From JAFEDN01 sp963697455 (lineage in GTDB: Bacteria; Pseudomonadota; Gammaproteobacteria; Coxiellales; Coxiellaceae), in the NCBI GenBank assembly GCA_963697455.1, contig CAVOOI010000032.1, forward strand, positions 1 to 64,000: 64,000 bases of DNA, in the 5' to 3' direction. Positions 52,977 through 62,894 of the stretch are shown here, one piece after another (positions within the stretch are counted from its first letter, which is position 1; the number at the start of each line of letters is the position of its first letter). The notes beneath the pieces were generated by a model. That model was not told the DNA's origin. It saw only the letters and a program-made list of their open reading frames with translations, and did not search any database. Position numbers and translations under genes: made by a program.

Positions 52977-53013
52977 GGCGCAAAAGCTTTGCTGAATTAA
53001 GGTGGAGACAGTG

Positions 53014-53787
53014 ATGAGTAATGCCTTGCAACCGGTTTATCGCCGGATTTTGCTCAAATTGAGCGGTGAAGCGCTGATGGGTGGAGGCCACCATTCTATC
53101 GACCCTAAAGTATTAGATAGAATAGCGAAAGAAGTGGTTGAAATTTATCAATTAGGTGTCCAAATCGGCATTGTGATTGGCGGTGGTAATTTTTTCCGGG
53201 GGGTTACCATTTCCGAAGCAGGAATTAATCGGGTTACCGGGGACCAGATGGGCATGTTGGCTACTCTGATCAATGCATTAGCGATGCGCGATGCTTTTGA
53301 GCGTTTTGGGTTACCTGTGAGAGTGTTATCAGCCATACCCGTCAGTGGGATAGTTGATTATTTTAATCGCCGCAAAGCGATTCACCATCTTCAGCAGGGC
53401 CGTATTGTTATTTTTGCTGCCGGCACCGGTAATCCATTAGTGACTACAGACTCGGCTGCCAGCTTGCGGGGAATAGAAATTGAAGCCGATATTGTTTTAA
53501 AAGCGACTCAAGTTGATGGCGTTTATTCCGCAGATCCCAGGCGGCATCCTAATGCCATTCGTTACGAGCACCTCACTTATCAAGAGGCATTAGAAAAAGA
53601 ATTAGCCGTGATGGATTTGGCGGCATTTTGCCAATGCCGCGATTATGATATGCCGTTATGCGTATTCAATATGCAAAAACCTGGCGCATTATTACGTGTC
53701 ATTACGGGTCAACCCGAAGGCACCCAAGTAACCAATGACAGCAGTTCCCTACAGCGGGAATCGCTGAAATCTAGCAATTCTCGGTGA
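53014..53787 (+). CDS. pyrH: UMP kinase
   Basis: PyrH phosphorylates UMP. The 257-residue amino acid kinase-fold protein has RRILLKLSGEALMGGG near residue 10, IVIGGGNFFRG near 53, DQMGMLATLINALA near 76 and DGVYSADPRRHPNA near 170. The ATG at 53014 is selected over the GTG at 53002 because AAGGTGGAG sits at an ordinary distance. The C terminus is slightly longer than usual (NDSSSLQRESLKSSNSR). It is followed by frr after 17 bases. Confidence 0.96.
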   Translation: MSNALQPVYRRILLKLSGEALMGGGHHSIDPKVLDRIAKEVVEIYQLGVQIGIVIGGGNFFRGVTISEAGINRVTGDQMGMLATLINALAMRDAFERFGLPVRVLSAIPVSGIVDYFNRRKAIHHLQQGRIVIFAAGTGNPLVTTDSAASLRGIEIEADIVLKATQVDGVYSADPRRHPNAIRYEHLTYQEALEKELAVMDLAAFCQCRDYDMPLCVFNMQKPGALLRVITGQPEGTQVTNDSSSLQRESLKSSNSR

Positions 53788-53804
53788 CACCAGGAGATTA
53801 CTTC

Positions 53805-54362
53805 ATGACTGACTCAGCTATTACACAGGCCGAAACCCGCATGAAAAAAAGCGTACAAACGTTGCAAGATGCGTTTGGTAAATTGCGGACCGGAAGAGCG
53901 CACCCCAGTATATTAGATTCTGTACGCGTGGAATATTACCAACAGCAAGTGCCGTTGAGCCAGGTAGCTAACATTGCTATAGAAAATTCTAGAACTTTGG
54001 CGGTGACTCCTTGGGAAAAGGATATGGTTTCCAAAGTAGAAAAGGCTATTCGGAGCGCGGATTTAGGTTTAAACCCTACCACTGTAGGTATGTTAATTCG
54101 GATTCCGTTGCCGGCACTGAATGAAGAACGCCGAAAAGATTTAGTTCGCGTCGTAAAAGAAGAGGCTGAACAAGCCAGAGTGGCCATTCGCAACATTCGC
54201 CGTGACCTCAATCAGGAATTTAAAAATTTACTTAAAGACAAAGAAATTAGTGAGGATGAGGAACGCCGGGCGGCCGCCAAGGTCCAAAAATTGACTGATC
54301 AATATACCGCTAAAGTGGATCAGTTGGCTGCAGAAAAAGAACAAGATCTAATGGCAATCTGA
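53805..54362 (+). CDS. frr: Ribosome recycling factor
   Basis: Frr splits the post-termination ribosome with EF-G. The 185-residue protein has the usual LRTGRAHPSILDSVRVEYY near residue 27 and ends EEDERRAAAKVQKLTDQY-like sequence. The ATG at 53805 follows AGGAG; the longer frame from 53784 is unlikely. Length is normal. It overlaps no neighbour but is 3 bases from uppS. Confidence 0.96.
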   Translation: MTDSAITQAETRMKKSVQTLQDAFGKLRTGRAHPSILDSVRVEYYQQQVPLSQVANIAIENSRTLAVTPWEKDMVSKVEKAIRSADLGLNPTTVGMLIRIPLPALNEERRKDLVRVVKEEAEQARVAIRNIRRDLNQEFKNLLKDKEISEDEERRAAAKVQKLTDQYTAKVDQLAAEKEQDLMAI

Positions 54363-54365
54363 TTA

Positions 54366-55106
54366 ATGAGCGAACTCAATTACCAATTGAAGCATGTTGC
54401 GATAGTCCCCGATGGCAATGGGCGTTGGGCGCGTAAACGGTTCTTGCCGCGAGCGGCAGGGCATCATGCGGGGGCCCAAGCGGTTCGCAAGGCTGTGGAA
54501 TTTAGCGTAGAGCATAATTTACAAGTATTAACTCTGTTTGCTTTAAGCGTAGAAAATTTTCATCGACGCCCTCCTTATGAAGTGCAATTATTATTGAAGT
54601 TATTTTTAGAATCCTTGCAAAATAATTTATCTGAACTGAATGAAAAAAATGTTCGTTTGCGAATCATTGGCGACCGCTCTTCTTTCGAGGATGCTCTTTT
54701 AAAGAATATTGAAATGAGTGAACAGGTTACCGCGCATAATACGGGGTTGCAATTAATTATGGCTCTCAATTACAGCGGCCGCTGGGATATTTCTCAAGCC
54801 ACCCAACGCATCGCTCAACAGGTGTTGGAGGGTAGATTGCGCGCCGATGAAATTAACGAAATTAACTTACAGCAACACTTATGTTTGGCGGAGCTGCCAG
54901 AGCCTGATTTGCTGATCCGCACCGGTGGCGAGCAACGCATTAGCAATTTTATGTTATGGCAGTTTGCTTATACTGAAATGTTTTTTGAAGATATTTATTG
55001 GCCCGATTTCGATAAACACGCATTCCAACGTGCGATTGATTTTTATTATTCAAAACAGAGACGCTTTGGCCGTACCAGCGAACAGGTTATCACTCAGTAT
55101 GCTTAA
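54366..55106 (+). CDS. uppS: Undecaprenyl diphosphate synthase
   Basis: UppS makes the C55 lipid carrier of the cell wall. The 246-residue cis-prenyltransferase shows IVPDGNGRWARKR near residue 14, LTLFALSVENFHRP-like text near 57, ALNYSGRWDI near 134 and IRTGGEQRISNFMLWQ near 184. These conserved regions are intact. It overlaps cdsA by 8 bases. Confidence 0.96.
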   Translation: MSELNYQLKHVAIVPDGNGRWARKRFLPRAAGHHAGAQAVRKAVEFSVEHNLQVLTLFALSVENFHRRPPYEVQLLLKLFLESLQNNLSELNEKNVRLRIIGDRSSFEDALLKNIEMSEQVTAHNTGLQLIMALNYSGRWDISQATQRIAQQVLEGRLRADEINEINLQQHLCLAELPEPDLLIRTGGEQRISNFMLWQFAYTEMFFEDIYWPDFDKHAFQRAIDFYYSKQRRFGRTSEQVITQYA

Positions 55107-55895
55107 ATACCGAATTTGGACGGCGGTTGTACTGTTATTAGCTATTGTGGCGATGATTTGGCTGTTCAAACCTTTGGATTTCGCTATCGCTATCGCTATT
55201 TTCTTTGTCATTGGGGCGGTTGAGTTGGCAGAACTGATCGGTTTTACCCGAACATGGCGCATGGTCTACCTCTTGTTTGTGCTTCTTGGGTTGTATATCG
55301 TTTATTTTCTACCTGTATTACCAGTATTTTATTTAGCCTTAGTGGTATGGTTGTGGGCTACTGCCGCCGTTTGCTCGTATCAGCATAATTCAGGTTTATT
55401 AGGGTTGCAGCATTCTTGGGTAAAAGCGGTGTGCGGTTGGCTAATGTTATTAGCCTGCTGGAGAGGCATTGTGTTGCTGCAAGCGGCCTCGCCTTGGTGG
55501 TTAATTACCGTCTTTGGAGTGTGTTGGCTAATGGATACCGGAGCATATTTTGCAGGCCGGCGGTGGGGCAGGCATGCGTTGGCGACTCGGATTAGCCCCA
55601 AAAAAACCTGGGAAGGTTTTTGGGGGGGATTTTATTAGTTGTAGTGGTTATTTCAGCGGCTAGTTTTTTATTGCCCATTACCCCGGTGCAGCGTGCTTTA
55701 TTAATTCTGCTCATTATAATTTGTGCATTATTTGCGGTAGTGGGAGACTTATTTGTCAGTTTGCTAAAGCGTCAAGCCGGATTAAAAGACACCGGCAGTA
55801 TCCTGCCAGGCCACGGCGGCTTGCTAGACCGAGTCGATAGCACCCTGAGTACGGTACCCATTTTTGTCTTGGGCTTTTTGTTGATAAAACTTTAA
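55099..55895 (+). pseudogene. cdsA: Phosphatidate cytidylyltransferase, one frameshift
   Basis: CdsA makes CDP-diacylglycerol in the inner membrane. The frame from the ATG at 55099 gives several membrane helices and RISPKKTWEGFWGG, then stops at 55638. The downstream frame resumes with GGILLVVVV and contains the CdsA signature (VVGDLFVSLLKRQAGLKDTG and LPGHGGLLDRVDS). The break is at a run of seven G (55622-55628) after five T, so it is a homopolymer indel. Total would be about 265 residues. Because the gene is essential and all motifs are intact, an error in the sequence is likely. Confidence 0.88.
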
Positions 55896-55923
55896 CTTAT
55901 GATAAAAATCTTGCCCAAACATC

Positions 55924-56079
55924 GTTAATATTTCCCGCCGCCGCCAAGCACGTTGCGGATAGACCGCATGTCGGGTCCTGTCGGCTGCGTCCTTTTACAT
56001 GCTCGCTGCGCTGCGCGTGCAAAAGGACTCCGCCGCCACCCGTTAGCTGGCGCGCTTGGCGGCGGCGGGAAATATTAAC
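55924..56079. repeat. Dispersed repeat family B, full copy 3
   Basis: A 156-bp element almost identical to 46115-46270, with the same 25-bp perfect inverted ends. It occupies the cdsA-bamA gap where dxr and rseP usually lie in related genomes. Confidence 0.88.
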
Positions 56080-56130
56080 TTCCAAATGCGTTCATTGACG
56101 AAACTGTTTCAATTTTGTTAAAGTGCGGGG

Positions 56131-58503
56131 ATGTTTATTCTAAAGAAAGAAAAAATACTGCTTGGGTTATATTTAGGAATAATTTGGTTTATTCTGGCAA
56201 TGCCATCTGCTTATGCAGAAAACTTCGTCGTTAAGCAGATCAAAGTTTATGGCTTACAACGAGTCCAAGAGAGTACAGTACTAAGCTATATGCCCATTCA
56301 TGTGGGCCAAGAGGTGACTACCCAGGATACCGTCAATATTCTTGTTGACCTTTATAAAACCGGATTTTTCTCTAATGTACGTTTGGAACGCCAGGGCAGC
56401 ATTTTAATTGTTTATGTGACTGAGCGGCCGACTATCGGATTAATTCAAATTAATGGCAATAAAGAATTTACTGACAAACAGTTATTGCCTATCTTGAAAG
56501 ATATCGGCATCCAGGAAGGATCTCCTTACGACAGTTCTAAAGTTAATTCAATCATTCAAGGGCTGCGCGAGCAATATAACCAAATGGGATATTATGCCGT
56601 GCAGGTGGAGGCCCAGGCTCAGCCTGAGTCTCGCAACCGCGTAGCTTTATATATTAAAGTCAAAGAGGGGCCGATTGCCAAGGTTCGCAACATTAAAATC
56701 GAAGGCAACCAAGCTTTTTCTCAGAGAGAATTAAAGAAAGTATTTACTACTAAAACCACTGCTTGGTGGAAATTAGGTTTTCTTGTCCATAATGATCGAT
56801 ATTCCAAAGTGACATTGGCTAAAGATTTAGACCAGCTGCGAACTTTTTATCTCAACCACGGCTATCTCCGTTTCCAAGTAATTGATCAACGGGTGGTGGT
56901 CTCACCGGATAATAAAACTGTGGATATTTTTATTCGAATTAGTGAAGGCCCAATTTATAAAGTCAAAGGCTATGAGATTAATGGCTTGTCGGCTTATCCT
57001 GAGGAGAATAAAGCAGTTCATGATTATGTCGATCAGCTGTTAAAGCCAGGCTCGGTATTTTCTAAACAAAACATGGTGAATAGCTCTGAAACTATCCGAA
57101 TTTATTTTGCCAGTAAAGGTCACGCGTTCCCGATTATTAATACTGAACCGAGCATAGACGATAGTGCTCGTCAAGTATTTATTGTGTTTACCGTAATTCC
57201 GGGGCCGGTCAGTTATGTCCGCAATATTGATTTTAGTGGGAACACTCGAACTGAAGATACTGCCCTCCGTAACAGCATTACTCAAATGGAAGGCGCTCCT
57301 TATTCCATTGTGGACGTTGAGCAATCGAAAGCGCGGTTAGCCTATTTACCCTACTTACAAGATGTCACTGTGGATACCAATCCTGTTCCTGACAAGCCGG
57401 ACCAAGTAGATCTCAATTATCATCTGAAAGAAGTCAATGCGGGTAAAGCCAGTATCCAAGGTGGATATTCAACTTCCGATGGATTTATTTATGGCGCCAG
57501 TTTGACGGAACCTAACTTATTTGGCACTGGTAAATATGGATCCATTAACTTTAACGCCAGCACCTATCAAAAAAGCTATGGGTTTACTTACGCTAACCCA
57601 TATTATACAACGTATGGAATTAGCCGCTCGATTACTATATTTTCAACGATCACTACTCCGTCCACTGACTTAAATCAAGCCAGCTATACTATGAACGGCT
57701 ATGGGGGTACGGTAACTTATGGTATTCCCGTCTCATTGAATAATCGCATTAGTCTTGGTTATGGTTATACCTATATTACATTAAATGATGTAAACGGGGT
57801 TTTTACTTCCCCTACAGTACAGGATTTTGTTGAAGACCATCCATCACCTTACAATCAATTCAAAGGTCTATTAAGTTGGGGTTATAGTACTTTAGACCGG
57901 GCGATGGCTCCCACAAGTGGCTTTAATCAGTCACTCGGCTATGGAATTAGGTGTTCCGGTGCTTTCCGATAGTTTAGGTTACTATAGAGTAACGGAAGAC
58001 TTAAAATATTTTTACCCTTTAGGCTATGGATTTATTATCGAATCCTACATGCGTCTGTAGGCTTTGGAGAGGGTTACGGCAATGTCGATACACTGCCATT
58101 TTTTAATAATTTCTATGCGGGTGGTATTGAAACTTTCCCTGGGTATGCTCCAAATAGTTTGGGCCCGCAAAATCCTAACTTAAACAGGATGCGGCATTGG
58201 GAGGCAACTTCGGCTATTAGGCGGCATGAATTTTATCTTCCCGAACTTCACCGACAAAGTGCGCACGGCTTGGACTTTTAATGCCGGTAACATATTGGAA
58301 ACCAATCGAGTAGATGGCGGTAATCTGCCAGGGCAAGTTAATATGAGCATATTGATTTACAAAATATACGCATGTCCGCGGGACTTATGGTAATATGGTA
58401 TTCGCCTCTGGGGCCGTTGCAATTTAGTTGGCTCAAGCAATCAATGCTAAGCCGAGAGATCAGATAGAATTCTTTGGCTTCTCATTTGGGAGCAAGCATA
58501 TGA
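56131..58503 (+). pseudogene. bamA: Outer membrane protein assembly factor BamA, frame-broken in the barrel
   Basis: The intact frame (56131-57972) has a signal peptide ending AYAENF, five POTRA domains and the start of the barrel (AGKASIQGGYSTSDGFIYG). From 57950 the barrel is readable only by changing frame several times: LGVPVLSDSLGYYRVTEDLKY, VGFGEGYGNVDTLPFFNNFY, GGIETFPGY, NFIFPNFTDKVRTAWTFNAG, and IEFFGFSFG near the end. The POTRA part is clean while the C-terminal 170 residues hold about five indels in 550 bases. BamA is essential, so sequence error is as likely as decay. Confidence 0.85.
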
Positions 58504-58565
58504 TAGAGCTTTTGGTTGGCAAACAACTTGTTTGCTGAGTTTGTTATATTATTGGAGGAAAATGT

Positions 58566-59076
58566 ATGAAACGTTTATGGTCTGTTTATGGGATTTGCAT
58601 TGCTGCGTGTGGTCTGATAGCAGTTTAGCTGCGAGCGTAGCTGTAATTGACATGCAGCAAATTTTTCAAAATTCTAAGCAGGTCAAGCAAATCAATGATG
58701 GTTTGGAAAAGCAATTTGCAACTCAAAAACAAAGTGTTGATAACCTAGGTAAAGAATTGCAAGAAAATATTGATAAATATAAGAAAGATCAAGCAGTCAT
58801 GGATCCCAAAGCCGCGGAAAACTTTAAAAAATACGATTCGTGATCAAGAACAAAAATTGCAGCAACAACAAACCGATCTTACAACGTCAGTTATTTGAAG
58901 CGCAAAACAAAGCGATGACTCAATTCTTAGATAAGATCAAAGGCATTGTTAAAGATATGGCGGGTGTCACAGGATTTCGATGTGGTATTACCGAAAAATG
59001 CTTGCTATATTCTAAAGATAATTTAGATATTACCACTAAAGTATTGGATGCTTTAGATAAAGCAAAAATCGAATAA
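58566..59076 (+). pseudogene. skp: Periplasmic chaperone Skp/OmpH, frame-broken
   Basis: An ATG at 58566 opens a signal peptide (MKRLWSVYGICIAACGLIA), followed after a shift near 58620 by SLAASVAVIDMQQIFQNSKQ. Two more shifts near 58840 and 58890 link the coiled arms (LQENIDKYKKDQAVMDPKA, then RDQEQKLQQQQTDL) to FEAQNKAMTQFLDKIKGIV and the end VLDALDKAK. Skp holds unfolded outer-membrane proteins and its place after bamA is standard. Confidence 0.8.
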
Positions 59077-59187
59077 TATTTGCTATTACGTCATAGCGAC
59101 AGGCTTGACGGCGGTATCCAGAATCTGTACGGAATTCTCTCGGATCACCACGACCTAAGTTGCGGGATGACAAAATCAGGAAAAAAT

Positions 59188-60254
59188 ATGGTCATGCCTT
59201 CATATTCTTTAGAGGAAATTGCTAAAAAAATTCAAGCGCCAATTACACGGCGATCCCCATGCAAAATTGACCGCGCTGAACCGTTAGCGACTGCTAAAAC
59301 CGGGCTGCAATTACTTTTCTAGCTAATCCCCAATATCATCTTATCTTATCAACACCCAAGCTTCAGCAGTTATTTTACGTGCTGAGAAGACGTTAAGCAA
59401 TGTACCACCAACGCCTTAATGGTGACTAATCCCGAACTGGTTTTCTCCAACTATTAAATATTTCTTTATCCTCGCCGAACCTATTCCCGGTATTCATTCC
59501 AGTGCGATCATTGGCAAAGACTGTCAAATTGATCCAACTGCCACTATTGGGCCTATTGTGTGATTGAAGATCGGGTCCGAAATTGGCGCACGACACCATT
59601 CGTGGGAGCTGGAACTCAATGATAGGCGCCGATAGCAAAATTGGGAGCATCTTGTCGAATATATAGCCGCGGTGACCCTTTATAATCAGAGGTAAATTAT
59701 TGGAAATCGCGTGATTGATTCATAGTGGCGCAGTCTTAGGCGCAGATGGTTTTGGTTTAGCGCATGATGGCCGCGGTGGGTAAAAACCCGCAAATAGGCG
59801 AGTAATTATTGGCGATGAGGTTGAAATCGGCGCTAATACCACTATTGACGAGGCGCGTTGCAGTCTACAGTGATTGGTAATGGCGTAAAAATCGATAATC
59901 TAGTGCAAATCGCCCACAATGTAAAAATTGGTGATCACACCGCCATAGCTGGGTGCGTAGCTATTGCGGGCAGCGCTGATATTGGACGTAATTGTATGCT
60001 AGGTGGGGCCGCCGGTATCAGTGGTCACCTTAAAATTACGGATCGAGTAATCTTGACTGGGATGACAGGGGTGGGTCAATCAATTGATGAGCCGGGAGTA
60101 TATGCTTCAGGAATCAATGCACAAAAACATAGTAACGTGGCGGCGAAATATGCTACGCTTGCATCAACTTGATAAAATGGCTAAGCGATTACGCCGCCTA
60201 GAAGAGCGGCATGTGTTTGCGGAGGTTTCGCGCGATGAAACAGAAGGACATTGA
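59188..60254 (+). pseudogene. lpxD: UDP-3-O-acylglucosamine N-acyltransferase LpxD, heavily frame-broken
   Basis: The text of LpxD is readable in all three frames: MPSYSLEEIAKKIQAP, then AKLTALNPLATAKTGAI-like, HSSAIIGKDCQIDPTATIGP, VEIGANTTID, VKIDNLVQIAHNVKIGDHTAIAG and GGAAGISGHLKITD, ending LEERHVFAEVSRDETEGH. Several breaks are losses of one base in a homopolymer: GACGAGG for GACCGAGG near 59852 and GGGCCTATT for GGGCCTTATT near 59555. LpxD adds the N-linked acyl chain to lipid A. Stop overlaps the fabZ start. Confidence 0.85.
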
Positions 60255-60677
60255 AGCAATAAAAAAATATTTGCCTCACCGGTATCCAATTTTATTGGTT
60301 GACCGGGTGCTGGAAGTCATTCCTGGTAAATCGATCACGGCGATCAAAAATGTCAGTGTCAATGAGCCATTTTTTAATGGGCATTTTCCTAAAATGGCAG
60401 TGATGCCAGGCAGTACTGATCATTGAGGCAATGGCTCAGGCTTCTGGAATACTAACTTATGAGACGTTACAAAGAGAGCCTGAAAATGAACTGTATTTTT
60501 TTAGCAGGAATAAATAATGCTCGTTTCAAACGTTTAGTGACTCCCGGCGATCAATTGCGCCTGCATGTGGAAATTACCAAGCACCGCCTAGATGTATGGA
60601 AATTTACCGGCACTGCATCCGTAGAAGGTGAGGTAGCCTGCACAGCAGAGTTTATGAACATTAAAGAACAAAAATAG
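60235..60677 (+). pseudogene. fabZ: 3-hydroxyacyl-ACP dehydratase FabZ, frame-broken
   Basis: FabZ is readable from the ATG at 60235 after GGAGG: YLPHRYPILLVDRVLEVIPG, then NEPFFNGHFP with the catalytic His. The frame shifts near 60410 (PVMPGVL, EAMAQASGI) and near 60505, then runs clean from FFLAGINNARFKRLVTPGDQL to FMNIKEQK. It dehydrates 3-hydroxyacyl-ACP in fatty acid synthesis. It lies between lpxD and lpxA as in other gammaproteobacteria. Confidence 0.87.
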
Positions 60678-60720
60678 CATAGTTGCCCTATATTTTTTAT
60701 TTGGCTGGAGAGACAGAAAA

Positions 60721-61548
60721 GTGATTGATAGTGTAATTGATAGTCGTGCAATTATTGATCCCAGTGCGAAAATTGCGGCTGGTGTAAAAATAGGACCATT
60801 TACACGCATTGGTCCCAATGTGGAAATTGGCGAAGGTACGGTTATTGCTTCCCATGTGGTGATAGATAAAAATACCCGCATTGGCAAGCACAATAAAATC
60901 TACGATTTTGCCGCTATTGGTGGTGATCCCCAGGATTTAACCCCACAGGATCGAGAAACTTTCTTGGAAATTGGCGATCAAAATATTCTTCGCGAATTTT
61001 GCACCATAAACCGTGGTTCTAATAAAGCTACGGGGAGTGGCATTACTCGTGTCGGCAGCCGTAATATGCTGATGGCTTATATTCATATCGGGCATGATTG
61101 CCAAGTGGGCAACAATATTATTTTTGCTAATAATGCTTCGATTGCAGGACATGTCGTCATTGATGATTATGCCAATCTCGGCGCATTTGCCGCCATCCAT
61201 CAATTTGTGCGCGTAGGCAGTTACAGTTTTTTAGGTCGTGCAACTAAAGTAGGCCAGGATGTGCTTCCTTACATGTTAGTGACCGGTAATCCAGGAGGAC
61301 CCACAGGGTTAAACTTGGTCGGTTTGCGCCGCCAAAAAATAAGTCCCGAGTTTATGCGGGCTTTGAAGCGCGTTTATCAATTATTCAATCATCGCGATTT
61401 AAAGCTCACTGAAATTCATGCCGAGTTAATCGAATTGGCCAAACAACATCCTGAAATTAACCTGTTCTTAGACATTATGGAACACACCAAACGCGGCATA
61501 GCCCGCCCGCGCTTAAACCGCAGACACGTCCATCCTGTTTCTGATTAA
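60721..61548 (+). CDS. lpxA: UDP-N-acetylglucosamine acyltransferase
   Basis: LpxA transfers 3-hydroxyacyl chains to UDP-GlcNAc, the first step of lipid A synthesis. The 275-residue protein is an intact left-handed beta-helix of hexapeptides, with HIGHDCQVGNN near residue 121 (catalytic His) and GLNLVGLRR near 197. The GTG at 60721 after GGAGAG is the start. A C-terminal extension (RPRLNRRHVHPVSD) is a little longer than usual. It is the first clean gene after the frame-broken stretch. Confidence 0.95.
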   Translation: MIDSVIDSRAIIDPSAKIAAGVKIGPFTRIGPNVEIGEGTVIASHVVIDKNTRIGKHNKIYDFAAIGGDPQDLTPQDRETFLEIGDQNILREFCTINRGSNKATGSGITRVGSRNMLMAYIHIGHDCQVGNNIIFANNASIAGHVVIDDYANLGAFAAIHQFVRVGSYSFLGRATKVGQDVLPYMLVTGNPGGPTGLNLVGLRRQKISPEFMRALKRVYQLFNHRDLKLTEIHAELIELAKQHPEINLFLDIMEHTKRGIARPRLNRRHVHPVSD

Positions 61549-61656
61549 TCATTTTATCCCAGAGCCTGCCAATGTTTTCAAAAACCGTCAAGTAATAGCG
61601 GGTTAACCACTCGCCGGGGCCAGACCAATGCCATTCAGTTAATGGACTTCAGAGTA

Positions 61657-61741
61657 CTATTCCCTCCCCTTTCCAAGGGGAGGGTTAGGGTGGGGATGGT
61701 TTATTGTTAACCACCCCCATCCTAACCTTCCCCCTTGAAGG
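61657..61741. repeat. Repeat D copy 2 with inverted partner, interrupted by the insertion sequence
   Basis: CCCTCCCCTTTCCAAGGGG followed by AGGGTTAGGGTGGGGATGG, then CCACCCCCATCCTAACC and CCCCCTTGAAGG, which is an inverted version. The insertion sequence has split its last hairpin; the right part resumes as CCTTGAAGGGGGG at 62860. The rest of the gap 61549-61656 shows no gene. Confidence 0.7.
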
Positions 61742-62859
61742 GGCGTTGTTGAATAAATCGCTCCAAGGGGTGTGAAGTGGTGTTACGAACACAAAACGGG
61801 ATAAACTCTAATTTTCCGACAAAAGAAAAGGAGTTTTCGCCATGCTTAAAAAAGCGTATCGTGTTCGTAACTGGAGAGAGTATAACCAAGCTTTAGTAAA
61901 GAGGGGAAGTATTACTTTGTGGTTTGACGAGGAAGCGATCAAGACCTGGTGCTCCGATGAAAAGACAGGCCAGCGGGGACGCCCCCGATTGTATAGCGAT
62001 ATGGCCATAAAGTGTGGGTTAACGCTGAAGGCATTATTCCATTTGCCGTTTCGTGGGACGCAAGGCTTGATAGAAAGTCTGGTGAAGATGTTGCATTTAA
62101 ACGTCCCGATTCCCGACTATACACTGCTGTGTAAGCGTCAAGGCCAGTTAGTGGTAAACGTATCCCCACAGACAGCGAATGGGACTGAAGAACTTCATCT
62201 ACTGATAGATAGCACGGGACTAACCGTGTTTGGAGAAGGAGAATGGAAGGTCAGGCAACATGGTTGGTGTAAGCATCGGCTGTGGAGGAAATTACATGTG
62301 GCCTTTAATGGTAAAACACAGCAGATAGAGAATGTAGTGCTGACTGATTTAGGGATTCAAGATTGTGAAGGGGTCCCGATGCTTTTGGACGGGGTAAAAT
62401 CGTCGATTGAATCGATCATTGGCGATGGAGCTTATGATCGATTTTCTTGCTATGAAGAGGGAGAACGGCGTCATTTTCGGCTGATCACACCGCCGCAAAA
62501 GAATTCAAGAACTTCGAGGGAACGAAGGGTGAATAAAAAGAAAGCCAGCCCCGAAGCGGTAGAGAAACGAGATGCTGTTATCCAACGGTCACGTGAATTA
62601 GGACGAGCCGCTTGGAAAGTAGAAACAGGCTACCATCGTCGTAGCTTAGCGGAAACGGGGATGTTCCGTATTAAACGCTTATTAGGCAATCGTTTGACGG
62701 CGAAGACATTTGAACATCAAAAAGTCGAGGTGGCTATTTGGTGCCAAATTATTAATAAAATGACAGAGCTAGGCATGCCTGTCTCTGTCGCGATTAATTA
62801 AAAAGGTCAGACCCTTCAGAGGTGTGTTGTGCTGTAAAAATGAATTATTCAACAACGCC
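61742..62859 (+). mobile_element. IS903-like insertion sequence (IS5 family), apparently intact
   Basis: The 1118-bp element starts with GGCGTTGTTGAATAAATC and ends with the inverse GGCGTTGTTGAATAATTC (17 of 18 matches). The flanks on both sides are the same 9-base CCTTGAAGG (61733-61741 and 62860-62868), a perfect target duplication of the size known for the IS903 group. One transposase gene fills it. The intact ends and duplication suggest a recent insertion. Confidence 0.93.
61842..62801 (+). CDS. IS903-like (IS5 family) DDE transposase
   Basis: A 319-residue transposase with the IS5-type DDE residues: Asp in HLLIDSTGL near 129, Asp in IIGDGAYD near 199 and Glu in YHRRSLAETGMFRIKRLLG near 272 with the YREK-like Arg/Lys. 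The N-terminal DNA-binding region (YRVRNWREYNQALVKRGSITLW) is typical of the IS903 group. The frame is uninterrupted, so it may be active. An AAAAGGAG Shine-Dalgarno is present. Confidence 0.95.
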   Translation: MLKKAYRVRNWREYNQALVKRGSITLWFDEEAIKTWCSDEKTGQRGRPRLYSDMAIKCGLTLKALFHLPFRGTQGLIESLVKMLHLNVPIPDYTLLCKRQGQLVVNVSPQTANGTEELHLLIDSTGLTVFGEGEWKVRQHGWCKHRLWRKLHVAFNGKTQQIENVVLTDLGIQDCEGVPMLLDGVKSSIESIIGDGAYDRFSCYEEGERRHFRLITPPQKNSRTSRERRVNKKKASPEAVEKRDAVIQRSRELGRAAWKVETGYHRRSLAETGMFRIKRLLGNRLTAKTFEHQKVEVAIWCQIINKMTELGMPVSVAIN

Positions 62860-62894
62860 CCTTGAAGGGGGGAAGGAATAATAGGTTCAGTATC

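Noticed and set aside
59090..59187. Possible intergenic repeat after skp (CTTGACGGCGGTATCCAG ... CGGATCACCACGACC)
   Set aside because: It resembles common intergenic repeats of other alpha- and gammaproteobacteria, but there is only one copy in this window, so repeat status cannot be supported.
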